Assembly (NCBI GenBank): GCA_007115705.1
Contig: QXEO01000553.1
Span: 18,071,366 to 18,135,365 of the forward strand
DNA: 64,000 bases
Source of the DNA: Dactylis glomerata
Lineage: Eukaryota > Streptophyta > Magnoliopsida > Poales > Poaceae
Direction: 5' to 3'
The notes under the pieces were generated by a model, which was given only the letters and a program-made list of their open reading frames with translations, searched no databases and had not been told where the DNA came from. This document shows, piece after piece, positions 33,382 through 42,430 of this stretch. Both the position numbers and the translations under genes were made by a program. How positions within the stretch are numbered: position 1 is the first letter of the stretch; each line of letters begins with the position of its first letter.

Positions 33382-36300
33382 ATGCCCCTCAACGGCGGAG
33401 AAGATTGGGAATCGGAGGGATCTAACGCATGGATTCCATCTGGGTAAGCATCGTCTTCCTATGTGAATTAACAGTAGGCAGTTTTTGAGCGCGAATCGTT
33501 GTTGCTCAACTAATTGCGTTGCTTTTCGAATAGGATTGATCCAGCGCTGGCTTTTCGGCTGGTGATTAGGCTGGATACTAGCTTTTTGCGTGATTCTGAA
33601 CGCAATGTGAGCGGATTTTACATCCCAGCGGTGGTTGCAACTACCATCTCGTTGAGGGATTTAAAAGATAACATCTGCGCTCAGTACCCCTGGGGCGCTG
33701 GCGATTCAGTTGATTTCCAATATTTCAACATCACGGAGGGAAGATATGTTCCACTAATTTCCGACGACGATCTGGGAATTCTTTTTTGCTTTAAATGATT
33801 CTTGCCGTGTCGGCAAAATTCGAATCCATGTGGACAGGGTCCAGGCATCATCTGGTGTTGGGGCATCATCAGGTGGTCGGGCATCATGTCTCTCTAGTGT
33901 TGCTACCTCTGCTAATCGTGTGCGCCGCCCCGCTCCTTGTAGGTCCACAGCAGCACCATCTGTCCCCAGTGCTAGTGGTAGTGGTAGCCAGATCGTTCCT
34001 GCGGTCGATGTGGAGGACGATGCAGAGATTGAGGATCCGTCTCCTCAAGATGATGAGGATGAGTTGATGTTTCCTGAATTGGTAGATCGATGCAGTAAGC
34101 AGGCAATGGAGGATCAATACATGGAAGATATTGCACAAGGTGCCAGATTTGATGACACTGATGATGAAGAGAAGGATGAGAACAATGACAGCCTCGTTTT
34201 AGCCGATTACGAAGGTGATGAGTTGCCAACAATTGAGTGGAACAGGGAGGATCCTCAGCTTGCAGAAGGCACCATATTTCAAACGATGATGGACTGTCGT
34301 AATGCAATTACTACATATTGCATTCTCACCAAGAATGATTTTGAGGTTATTAAAAGTGAGCCAGGTAGGTTCACAGTTAAGTGCCCATACAAGAGGTGTA
34401 AGTGGAGGCTGCATGCATCCACAATGCTCAGAAGCACCGTGGTTCAGGTACTACGCCAACCAATTGTGTATTTTAGATCACGGTGTAAAATTTGTTAATT
34501 GTTACTGACATCCCTTATAATTATGTTTCAGATAAAGAAGAACTCGATCGACCATACTTGTCCACCACGAGCGGGAGCGCCAGAGGAGAAATCAAAGCTA
34601 GCGAAGACTAGGTGGTTGGCAGATGCAATCATAGATTGGCTGAGAGAAACTCCATCACTTGGTTCAACAGCACTCATAAAATTGATATCTGATAAGTTTA
34701 ATATAAAAATACCTTACATGAGGATGTTCTATGCAAAGGAAATGGCTCTTGACAGGATCAATGGTCCATGGAATGAAAGCTTTCAGTTGCTTTACACTTT
34801 CAAAGCTGAAGTGGAGATGGCTAGTCCAGGCAGTGTTGTAGCGATAGACAAGCATACAGTTCCCTACAAATTGAAAAGCGGGAGGATAATGCAGAAGGAA
34901 TGTTTTAGAAGGGCTTTTGTTTGTTTCAAAGCTTGCTGGAAAGGCTTTCTGGATGGTTGCAGGCCTTATTTGGCCGTGGATGCAACAGCTCTTCATGGCA
35001 GGTTTAAAGGACAGCTAGTTGCTGCTACTGCAGTTGATGGACACAATTGGATGTTCCCTGTTGCTTATGGAGTTTTGGAGGTTGGGTGAGAGGAAAGTTG
35101 GACTTGGTTTTTGCAGAATTTGCGCGACCTTATATGTCATCCACCAGGACTTGCTATCCACACAGACGCTTACAAAGGTTTGGAGAGTGTAGTAGAAGCA
35201 GTATTCCCTGGAGTGGAGCATAGGGAATGTATGCGACACTTGGTACAGAATTTTACAAAGAAATTCAAGGGTAAAGTTTATACTGACAACCTATGGCCAG
35301 CTGCATATACATGCAGCATTAGGAAGCATCTATTTCATTTGGAAGTGTTGTATAAACAAAAACCTAGGGTGAAGGAGTACTTGAATGAACATCATGGTAG
35401 GGTGTGGTCAAGAAGCCAATTCAATGAAATTTGCAAGGTAGACTATGTAACAAGTAACCTTGCGGAGAGTTTCAATGCAAAGGTCAAGTCATTGAAAGGG
35501 CTTATGCTATGGCAAATATTTGATAAGATTAGGCAGATGATCATGATAAAGATCGATCTGCGTCAAAGAATTGCAGCCACAAAATATGTTGGCCATCTCA
35601 TGCTCCCATCTTTGATTAAGTCTTTGCATTCCAGGGCAAAACAATTGAAGATGAAATGCATCAGAAAAGGAATGGAGGCTGAGGTAACCTACACTGACAG
35701 TAAAAACAGGCAGTGGAGGTATCCAGTGAGTTTGGTTGATAGGACATGCCATTGTAGGTGATGGCAGATCCGTGGGATACCCTGCATATACGCATTGTTT
35801 TTCATGAGTGTTATAGCGGATGCAGAAGGTGAAGTTGATCAGTATATGTCAGAGTATTTCTCTGTTGCCAAATTTAGGGTTGCATATGCTATGAATGTTC
35901 CTACCTTGTTGGGAAAAGACCAATGGATGAAAGTTGATCCAGGCTTCAAACTGTACTCTCCAGTTTTGACTAGACCGGCAGGTAGGCCGAGGAAGAATAG
36001 GATCAGAGCTAGTGCAGAGGGTGGTGCACCGATTCAACGACGTAAGTGCAAACATTGTGGAACCCCTGGACACATTGCTAGGCTTTGTAAAAATCTAGTT
36101 GACCCAGCTTTTGGAATGGAAGATCAGGCGGGAGCAGCAAATGCAGAGGAGAATGAAGCAGCAATTCAACATGAGGAGATTGAAGCAATGAATCGAGAGC
36201 TGCTTGAACCGATGGATCGAGAGCTGCTTGAACCGATGGATCGAGAGCTGCTTGAACCGATGGATTGAGAGCTGCTTGAACAGATGAATTGAGAGCTGCT

Positions 36301-36637
36301 TGAACCGATGGATCGAGAGCAGAGGGAACAGATGGATCTAGAGGCCGTTGAAGCAATACATAGACAGCTGAGTGAAGGAATTGATCGAGAGCTGGGTAAG
36401 CCGATGGATCAAGAGCAGATTGTAGAAGCAAGGGAAGAAAATGCATTAGAAGAAAGAGCACAAGCTTCGTATGATATGGTTGTCTCGGTCTTGGCACAAC
36501 TCGAAGAGAAGAAGAAGAAGAACAAGAAAGAGGGCAAAAGGAAGGTAGACAACAGTAATATCCCTGGTAGGGTTACCCGGAGTAAGGTGGTGGACCCAGC
36601 GAGTCACACCAGGAGCAAGAGAAAGATTTTATTTTGA
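33382..36637 (+). pseudogene. MULE transposase (mudrA-type), frameshift and four TGA stops
   Basis: Exon 1 33382-33443, intron 33444-33533, exon 2 from 33534, intron 34448-34531, last exon to TGA at 36637. Order: N-terminal PB1-like part (ISDDDLGI), acidic linker, MuDR DNA-binding domain (about 34260-34560), DDE core with LAVDAT, HTDAYKGL, the CX2H motif ECMRHL and the Glu in NLAESF, SWIM zinc finger (CHC...PCIY), CCHC knuckle CKHCGTPGHIARLC near 36050-36090, then ten 8-residue repeats (36188-36427) and a basic tail. Breaks: one extra T in the run near 33782-33787, and TGA at 35087, 35759, 36266 and 36290. The SWIM His is Tyr. It should not be active. Confidence 0.88.
36188..36427 (+). repeat. 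24-bp coding repeats, ten units, in the transposase tail
   Basis: Units of 24 bases encode MDRELLEP variants and start at 36188, 36212, 36236 and so on. The first five are near-identical; the rest are diverged. Units 4 and 5 have TGA where their neighbours have CGA, so both stops are C to T changes at CpG. Confidence 0.88.
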
Positions 36638-37236
36638 ACAATTAATTTGAATGTATGTGTTATTGCAAGTTTTCTATGGTCATGCACCTCGAATAAGTTC
36701 ATCGCTTAAGCCACATTTATCATTTTCTAAGTGACTAAACTATAAAAATATAGTTTTGGGTTTAGTTTAATTCAAAAAAAATCAAAATAATTCAAAACAT
36801 GGTGGAATCTTCCCATGGAGTCTTGTTATGTTACCTACAACCTAGAGAAATAATAATGGAAAAGGAAATTTATCATTTTCTAAGCGACTAAACTCAAAAA
36901 ATATAGTTTTGGGTTTAGTTTAATTCAAAATAATTCAAAACATGGTGGAACCTTCCCATGGAGTCTTGTTATGTTACCTACAACCTAGAGAAATAATAAT
37001 GGAAAAGGAAATATAGAGATATGAAGTTTTTCCCAAAACCACTTCCTAGTCCATGAGCTACTAGCTATGAAGATGCAGGGCTTTCTACTCAACACACCTC
37101 CCAAATACCCACTATGCTTACAAACTTTGTCCAAATGAGTCCAAATTTGTCACACTTGTGTATCTTTGAATTGCAAACAATATCACGTCGGCCAAAATGT
37201 ACTATATTGTTCAAATAACACAATCTAACAATTTTT
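36638..37236 (+). repeat. Mutator element spacer with 153-bp tandem duplication
   Basis: Non-coding, AT-rich. A segment starting TATCATTTTCTAAG at 36718 is repeated at 36871, each copy reaching AATGGAAAAGGAAAT. Few differences, so the duplication is fairly recent. It may hold the transposase terminator; no poly(A) signal is assigned. Confidence 0.8.
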
Positions 37237-37273
37237 ATGCCAAAAGCTACAATTTCCCTTACTCCCTTTATTA

Positions 37274-37421
37274 TTTGGGTGCCCCTGTTTTACTTAGTTT
37301 TACTCAGTTTTCCCCCTCCGGGTCCACTTGTTTTACTCAGTCCTACTCAGTTTTGCCCTTCCGATAAACATTTCCTCACTTTTCCCCCTCTTAGTTCTAC
37401 TCAGTTTTCCTCACTTGTACT
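37274..37421 (+). repeat. Internal TIR-like motif cluster
   Basis: Starts GGGTGCCCCTGTTTTACTTA and carries repeated (T)ACTCAGTTTTCC motifs, like the outer TIR (GTGCCCCTGG, GTACTCAGTTTTCCCC). Either internal transposase-binding sites or the left end of a second, related element without a visible right end. Confidence 0.5.
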
Positions 37422-37611
37422 CACTGGCTGATCTCTGATTGGTCGAGATGTATGTCACACGGATCTTGGTTGGTTGATAGCTCAACGTACGCTTGCACCG
37501 TGGGATCATTTATGATCGGACGGCCTGTATATCTCTCTCTACCTCGATGGACGCATACGGAGAGAAGAGCAGAGCACATACCTACCAACCCTAGCAGTCG
37601 CATCTTCCTCT

Positions 37612-37825
37612 CTTACTCTGGCGGTCGCGGCGGCGCGGATCTGCAGCGTGCGTGCGTGCGTGCGTGCGGCGGCGCGGATCTAACCGTGCGTGCGGCGACA
37701 CGGATCTAACTGTGCGTGCGGCCGCGCGGAACTGCAGCGTGCGGCGGCGCGGATCTAACCGTGCGGCGGCGTGGATCTAAGAGTGCCGGTGAGGATCTAA
37801 GAGTGCCGGTGAGGATCTAACCCTC
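37612..37825 (+). repeat. GC-rich short repeats upstream of the repeat ORF
   Basis: Irregular repeats of GCGGCGCGGATCTAACCGTG and GTGCGTGC, ending in two copies of TAAGAGTGCCGGTGAGGATC. Resembles a CpG-rich promoter/leader; no TATA box seen. Confidence 0.6.
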
Positions 37826-37838
37826 AGAAATAGTTGAA

Positions 37839-38690
37839 ATGTCTCTCTCTGTCTCATTTTCGTTTATCTTCTCAGATCTGTTGATGATGAAGAACACCAA
37901 GACGGTGGCCATGCTGACAGTGCTCACCGATGCCAAGACGATTGAAGCCATCACCTACAACATCGCTACGACGGTGCAGATCCAGCCTTCAATGTCGGTG
38001 CCTGCCGATGTCTCACTTCCGTTACCCTCCTCAGATCTGTTGCTGATGGACACCAAGACGGCGGCCGTGTCGACAGTGCTCATCGATCGTCTTGAAGCCA
38101 TCGCCTACAATATCGCTGCGACCTACAACATCGCTGCGATGGCGCAGATCCAGCCTTCAATGTCGGAGCCTGCCGATGTCTCACTTCCGTTGCCCTCCTC
38201 AGATCTGTTGCTGATGGACACCAAGACGGCGGCCGTGTCGACAGTGGTCATCGATGCCAAGACGATTGAAGCCATCGCCTACAACATCGCTGCGACCTAC
38301 AACATCGTTGTGACGGCGCAAATCCAGCCTTCAATGTCGGAGCCTGCCGATGTCTCACTTCCGTTGCCCTTCTCAGATCTGTTGCTGATGGACACCAAGA
38401 CGGCGCCCGTGTCGACAGTGGTCATCGATGCCAAGACGATTGAAGCCATCGCCTACAACATCGCTGCAATGGCGCAGATCCAGCCCTCCTCCATGTCCAA
38501 GTTTGTGGATGGCGCAGATCCAACCACCAAGACGGCGGCGGTGCCAAGAGTGGTTGCGAAGCCGCAGATCCATCCCTCCTCCATGTCCGAGTTTTTGGAT
38601 GGCGCAGATGACCACCCCTCAGCCGCCCGTCGTCCAGGCCCTTCTAGCCCATCGGTGCGCGGCCGTGTTCAACGCTGCAAATTGGGATAA
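37839..38690 (+). CDS. Tandem-repeat ORF in the Mutator element, 283 aa
   Basis: ATG 37839 to TAA 38688-38690. Built from four diverged repeats that begin near AGATCT at 37874, 38033, 38201 and 38375. Repeat lengths are 159, 168 and 174 bases, all multiples of three, so length changes kept the frame. The repeat unit reads SDLLLMDTKTAAVSTVVIDA then KTIEAIAYNIAA and IQPSMSEPADVSLPLP. No known domain, signal peptide or membrane span. It could be a captured host exon or a protein of the element; expression is unknown. A repeat array that stays open by chance is the alternative. Confidence 0.45.
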   Translation: MSLSVSFSFIFSDLLMMKNTKTVAMLTVLTDAKTIEAITYNIATTVQIQPSMSVPADVSLPLPSSDLLLMDTKTAAVSTVLIDRLEAIAYNIAATYNIAAMAQIQPSMSEPADVSLPLPSSDLLLMDTKTAAVSTVVIDAKTIEAIAYNIAATYNIVVTAQIQPSMSEPADVSLPLPFSDLLLMDTKTAPVSTVVIDAKTIEAIAYNIAAMAQIQPSSMSKFVDGADPTTKTAAVPRVVAKPQIHPSSMSEFLDGADDHPSAARRPGPSSPSVRGRVQRCKLG

Positions 38691-39090
38691 ATTATGATAA
38701 ATTTGTATTTTTCAATTTCAATTTGGGATAAAATTGTTTGAACTACTACCTCCGTCTCAAAAAAAGCTTCTCCACTTTCTCGATGTGTCCCTGTACATCC
38801 GAATGTATGATTTGAATTCTATCCCAACTTGATTGGGAAGATTGATATGTATTTGATCCGAGAGGCTGGTACATGCTTTCACTTTTAGGATCCCTTCACT
38901 TTTGGAACTCATCCAAATTCACTTTTGGGATCCCTTCACTTTTATAAGATGTTCATGTATGCTAAAATTATCGCATGCATTACTTAGCACAACTAGGAAA
39001 TTGTACACCAAAATACAGTGGTTAGAGCCACACCAAAATACAGTGGTTAGAGCCATCTACTGAATAACAATTCTATACTATCTAAATCAT
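38691..39090 (+). other. Spacer between the convergent repeat ORF and two-exon gene
   Basis: AT-rich. CTACCTCCGTCTCAAAAAAA at about 38748 resembles the start of a Stowaway MITE but no matching right end is found. Short direct repeats occur at 38871-38942 (TTCACTTTTGGGATCCC) and 39006-39054. Confidence 0.5.
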
Positions 39091-39580
39091 CTACCACAAC
39101 CACATAACTGCTAGGACAGGGATGACACCTAATAAAACTGCCCATATGAATCTACTTTTCGCCTCTCCCATCACTTGAAGTTCATGTTCTAGATTTTCTA
39201 CCACTTGATCAGATACGGCAAGATCTATCTCAAGTATCAACTTCTCCTTGCGAATAAACTCTGAATTCTTCTTTTCTTCCTCCACAGTACGCTTCAGCTT
39301 GAATATCATCAGGTTTTTATGGGCCAATTCATCACCTAAATTGGCCACCTTCTCCTCCAAATCCATCCTCTGGCTATACCACTGGGTTGATTCATCTTGG
39401 TATGCAATGTACCATGGATCATCTGCTTGCCTGGCGAACTGTAACAATAATGGAAAAAAGAACAACTGAAATCACTCCAACAGGCCATGGCGGCACTTAA
39501 ATTCAACGGTAGTACAAAGAGCAGAAGCTAGATACCTGCACTTCCGACGAGGTAGGAGAAGTAGAACGTGGCCACGACAT
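39091..39580 (-). CDS. Second Mutator gene: two exons, 130-aa coiled-coil protein with C-terminal membrane span
   Basis: Minus strand. Exon 1 39580-39536 (15 codons, MSWPRSTSPTSSEVQ), intron 39535-39439 with GT...TTACAG borders and phase 0, exon 2 39438-39091 ending TAG. The middle is a strong coiled coil (RMDLEEKVANLGDELAHKNL; LILEIDLAVSDQVVENLEHE) and the last 20 residues are a membrane span (FIWAVLLGVIPVLAVMWL), so it resembles a tail-anchored protein. No stop or shift interrupts it, unlike the transposase. It is convergent with the transposase, as mudrB is to mudrA in MuDR, but I see no sequence likeness to mudrB. A captured host gene is the main alternative. Confidence 0.6.
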
Positions 39581-40065
39581 GATCGAATCCCCACCCTCGC
39601 CGGTGTACCCGCTACGACCAGACATTGAGGACTATTTCGCACCTGCAAACTCTAATAAATTACGGGAACCGAATCGATTAGGGGGCGGGGAAGGCGGAAG
39701 CGGAGGTCTTACCAAGCTATACTACCAATTGGTGCGCGGAACAAATCCCGGTCGTCGTGGGCGGCGGATCTGCTTGCGGCGGACTTTCCTGCGGTGGGTA
39801 CAATGCGTGCAGACGAAACAAGTGCTGGAGCCGTGGTTGACGTGCAGCGCCGCAGTCCGTCCGACGCCGCCGGGGGACAGAGCCGGCGGCGCGACGAGGC
39901 ACAGACGATGGCTGCTCCGTCCGAGGGTGGGGAACGAGCTGCCAGCGGTTCTTCGATGACTAATGAGATACATAACACTAGGTTCCAGCCATGTTTAGCA
40001 TAAGATTCACTTTAGATTAAGCTGCGAAAATAGTCACCTGCTGGGTCTAGCTTAAGAAAAAGGGC
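39581..40065 (-). promoter_or_regulatory. 5' flank of the second Mutator gene
   Basis: GC-rich 39680-39960, probably promoter and leader of the minus-strand gene. Open frames on both strands here are compositional. No clear TATA box on the minus strand within 150 bases of the ATG. Confidence 0.35.
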
Positions 40066-40374
40066 GACCCCAGCGGTCATTGGCTGAGGCGGCCCCATAG
40101 AGCGGCCTATATGATTTTCTCTAAATAAATAGACAACCCCAGCGGTCATTGGCTGCGGAGGCCCCACAGAGTGGCAATATATGATTTTCTCTAAATAAAT
40201 AGACGACCCCACTGGTCATTGGCTGCGGCAGCCCCACAGAGCGGCCCCATTGGTCATTGGCTGCGGAGGCCCCACAAAGTGGCAATATATGTCTTTTCCT
40301 GAAAAATACATGACCCCACTGGTCATTGGTTGCGGCAGCCCTATAGAGCGGCCCCATTTGTCATTGGCAGCACC
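40066..40374 (+). repeat. Subterminal repeats with ATTGG motifs
   Basis: Six diverged units starting GACCCCAGCGGTCATTGGCTG (or CCCCACTGGTCATTGG) at about 40066, 40135, 40205, 40243, 40311 and 40352. Each has ATTGG, the complement of CCAAT. They lie between the right TIR and the minus-strand gene. Confidence 0.75.
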
Positions 40375-40455
40375 GCGTATACAATCAGGAAATAAAACGG
40401 CCCACACGTCAGCGATAGATGGATGGCTGCTCCGACGTGTTTCCTGACCCTACCC

Positions 40456-40670
40456 GTCAGCACCATTCAAAAGCATCGGTCAATTCACAACCACCGTGGC
40501 TCCCTAGCCGTCATCGGTAACGGTCAAGGCCTCTGACCAGACGGCAACCCTCCCGTCCGAGCATCTGCGAGGGGTTTCAAACTAGAGCGAGGGGAAAACT
40601 GAGGAAAAGTTAAGCGGTTGGGGAAAACTGAGTACAACTAACGACCCAGGGGCACGAAAATAGAAATCCC
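40456..40670 (-). repeat. Mutator element right TIR, 215 bp
   Basis: Inverted copy of 32934-33149, followed by TAAAAGTAA at 40671-40679. Confidence 0.9.
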
Positions 40671-40679
40671 TAAAAGTAA

Positions 40680-42430
40680 AGTGTGCCATCAGGTTCGTGA
40701 AAGCTTTACTGACCAATTTTCGCATAACACCAAAAAGAGTTTAATTTGAAGGATTGATAAAAGCAAGTCAAATGTACTTTGGAATAGCAAATTGCTAATA
40801 GGTATGTATGGTGGACACATTGGAATAACTTAGTTTTTGGGAGTTGGATGCACGAGTAGAGCTCATACTCAGTACAAAATGAGGGCTAGCAAATGACTGG
40901 GAGCGACCAACTAAGAGAGCAATAACGACCATAATCATGCATAGCGACAAAACATCATTAAGAGAAGCATAAGATGGCATCAAAAGTCAAAAACTAAATG
41001 ATCATAGAGGCTTATGGCGACTTTGTATGAGTCAAACATGTGTGAGCATGCGCCAAGTCAACCCAAATAAAGCATCAAGGAGAAAACCAAAATAATGCTT
41101 CTAAATAATAAAAACAACGCATGATTTTTTCAAAGGCTCATTAAGCAATCTCAGTCATTTGAGACAAGTCATGCTACAACAAAACAACTAATCATACTAT
41201 CAAAACGATATCAAGCAAGCCAGGAAAAAGTCTAAGCCGCAGTCTAAACAAGCTCCTTTTTGTACCACTTTTTTGCGTGAAACTTTTTCTCTTTTCCAAC
41301 ACCATTCAAACCTTTTTGAAACAACTCTTTTGATGAAAAACAACATAGACCAGTGGTCAAAATACACCTTGATGCAAAGATAAAAGAAGATCTGAACAAA
41401 AATCAAGGTGAAAAACAAAAGCAAAATGCAGTAGCAGAAAAAGAGAACACTCGTTGAACAATAAGAGTGAAAACTAGAGTGTTCTTGGCAATGAAAAATG
41501 AAGTATGTCTCCCTCCAAACAAACATGATGTGATCCAATCATTTATTATAGAAAAAAAACAAAAGAACACTGAAAGCAAAAACAACTGATGCTCCAAGAA
41601 AACGTATAGTGCATGAAGCAATAAAAATATAGTGTGTTGAAAGGTGACCTGATTTTTGCCGATGAAGAAGGGGTGCCTCGGGGGCATCCCAAGCTTTGAC
41701 GCTTGTACCTCTTGGGTATTTCTTGGGGTACGTGGGCATCCCCAAGCTTGAGCTTTTGTCCATTCTTCATCTCATCTTATCATTCTCCAATCCCTACACT
41801 TGAAAACTTCCTTCGTACAAAACTCAACACAATTCTATTAGCAACATTAGTGTAAGCATAATAATGAATCAACCCTTTTTGGTTCAGATTTCAACTCAAA
41901 ACCACCACATATAAAGCATATACTACTGTAGCAACTTCCCCAAAAGTTCCATGATAAAAAAAACTCAAAAAGAAAGCAATCGAGAGGCAAACACAAATAG
42001 TGGAAGAAATCTGTCAAAACAGAACAGCTGACAAAGGTCGATTTTTTCGAGGGTTTTATGTTGCTCAAATCAAAAAGTGTAAAACTAATGAAAGTTTGGA
42101 TATAACCTGGGGCATATGCACAAGAAATCGCAGGTCAAAAAGATATTCTGAGAATTTTCACGAATTCTTACGGTGCAGCACCGAAATCTGTTTCAGGACA
42201 GCAACATCCCCAAATCTTACCTCACTCAAATTAGAGGTTCTCCTTGGCACAACAACGAAATAAAAAGGATAAGGAGCAGTTATTACAGTAGTAATAAATT
42301 CCAAGACTCAAATAAAAGAAAAAGTATTGAAAATAAACAATGGGTTATCTCCCAAGAGTGCTTTTCTTTAACGCCTTTGAGCTAGGCGCAGTAGTTTGCG
42401 AAGATGCTCATGTAGGCGCCATAAAAGAGC
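40680..42430 (-). other. Element A untranslated region, right of the Mutator element
   Basis: Aligns with D and E internal DNA and, inverted, with F. Inner PPT motifs at 41696-41684 (one C short) and 41749-41736 on the minus strand. No gene; open frames here recur in F out of frame. Confidence 0.72.

Larger units (their letters stand above)
32934..40670 (+). mobile_element. Mutator-like element, 7737 bp, with long TIRs and 9-bp duplication
   Basis: Terminal inverted repeats of about 215 bp begin GGGATTTCTATTTTCGTGCC on both strands (32934-33149 and 40670-40456). They are flanked by the perfect 9-bp duplication TAAAAGTAA at 32925-32933 and 40671-40679, the hallmark of Mutator. Without the insert the flanks match continuous DNA in D and E. 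Contents from left: mudrA-type transposase pseudogene (plus), a 153-bp duplication, a cluster of TIR-like motifs, a tandem-repeat ORF (plus), a two-exon gene (minus) and subterminal repeats. TIRs match at over 90% by eye. Confidence 0.93.

Noticed and set aside
36188..36427. CRISPR-like short repeats
   Set aside because: Contiguous 24-base coding repeats without spacers in a plant transposase gene.
38748..38800. Stowaway MITE
   Set aside because: Only a left-end-like motif; no right end or TA duplication found.
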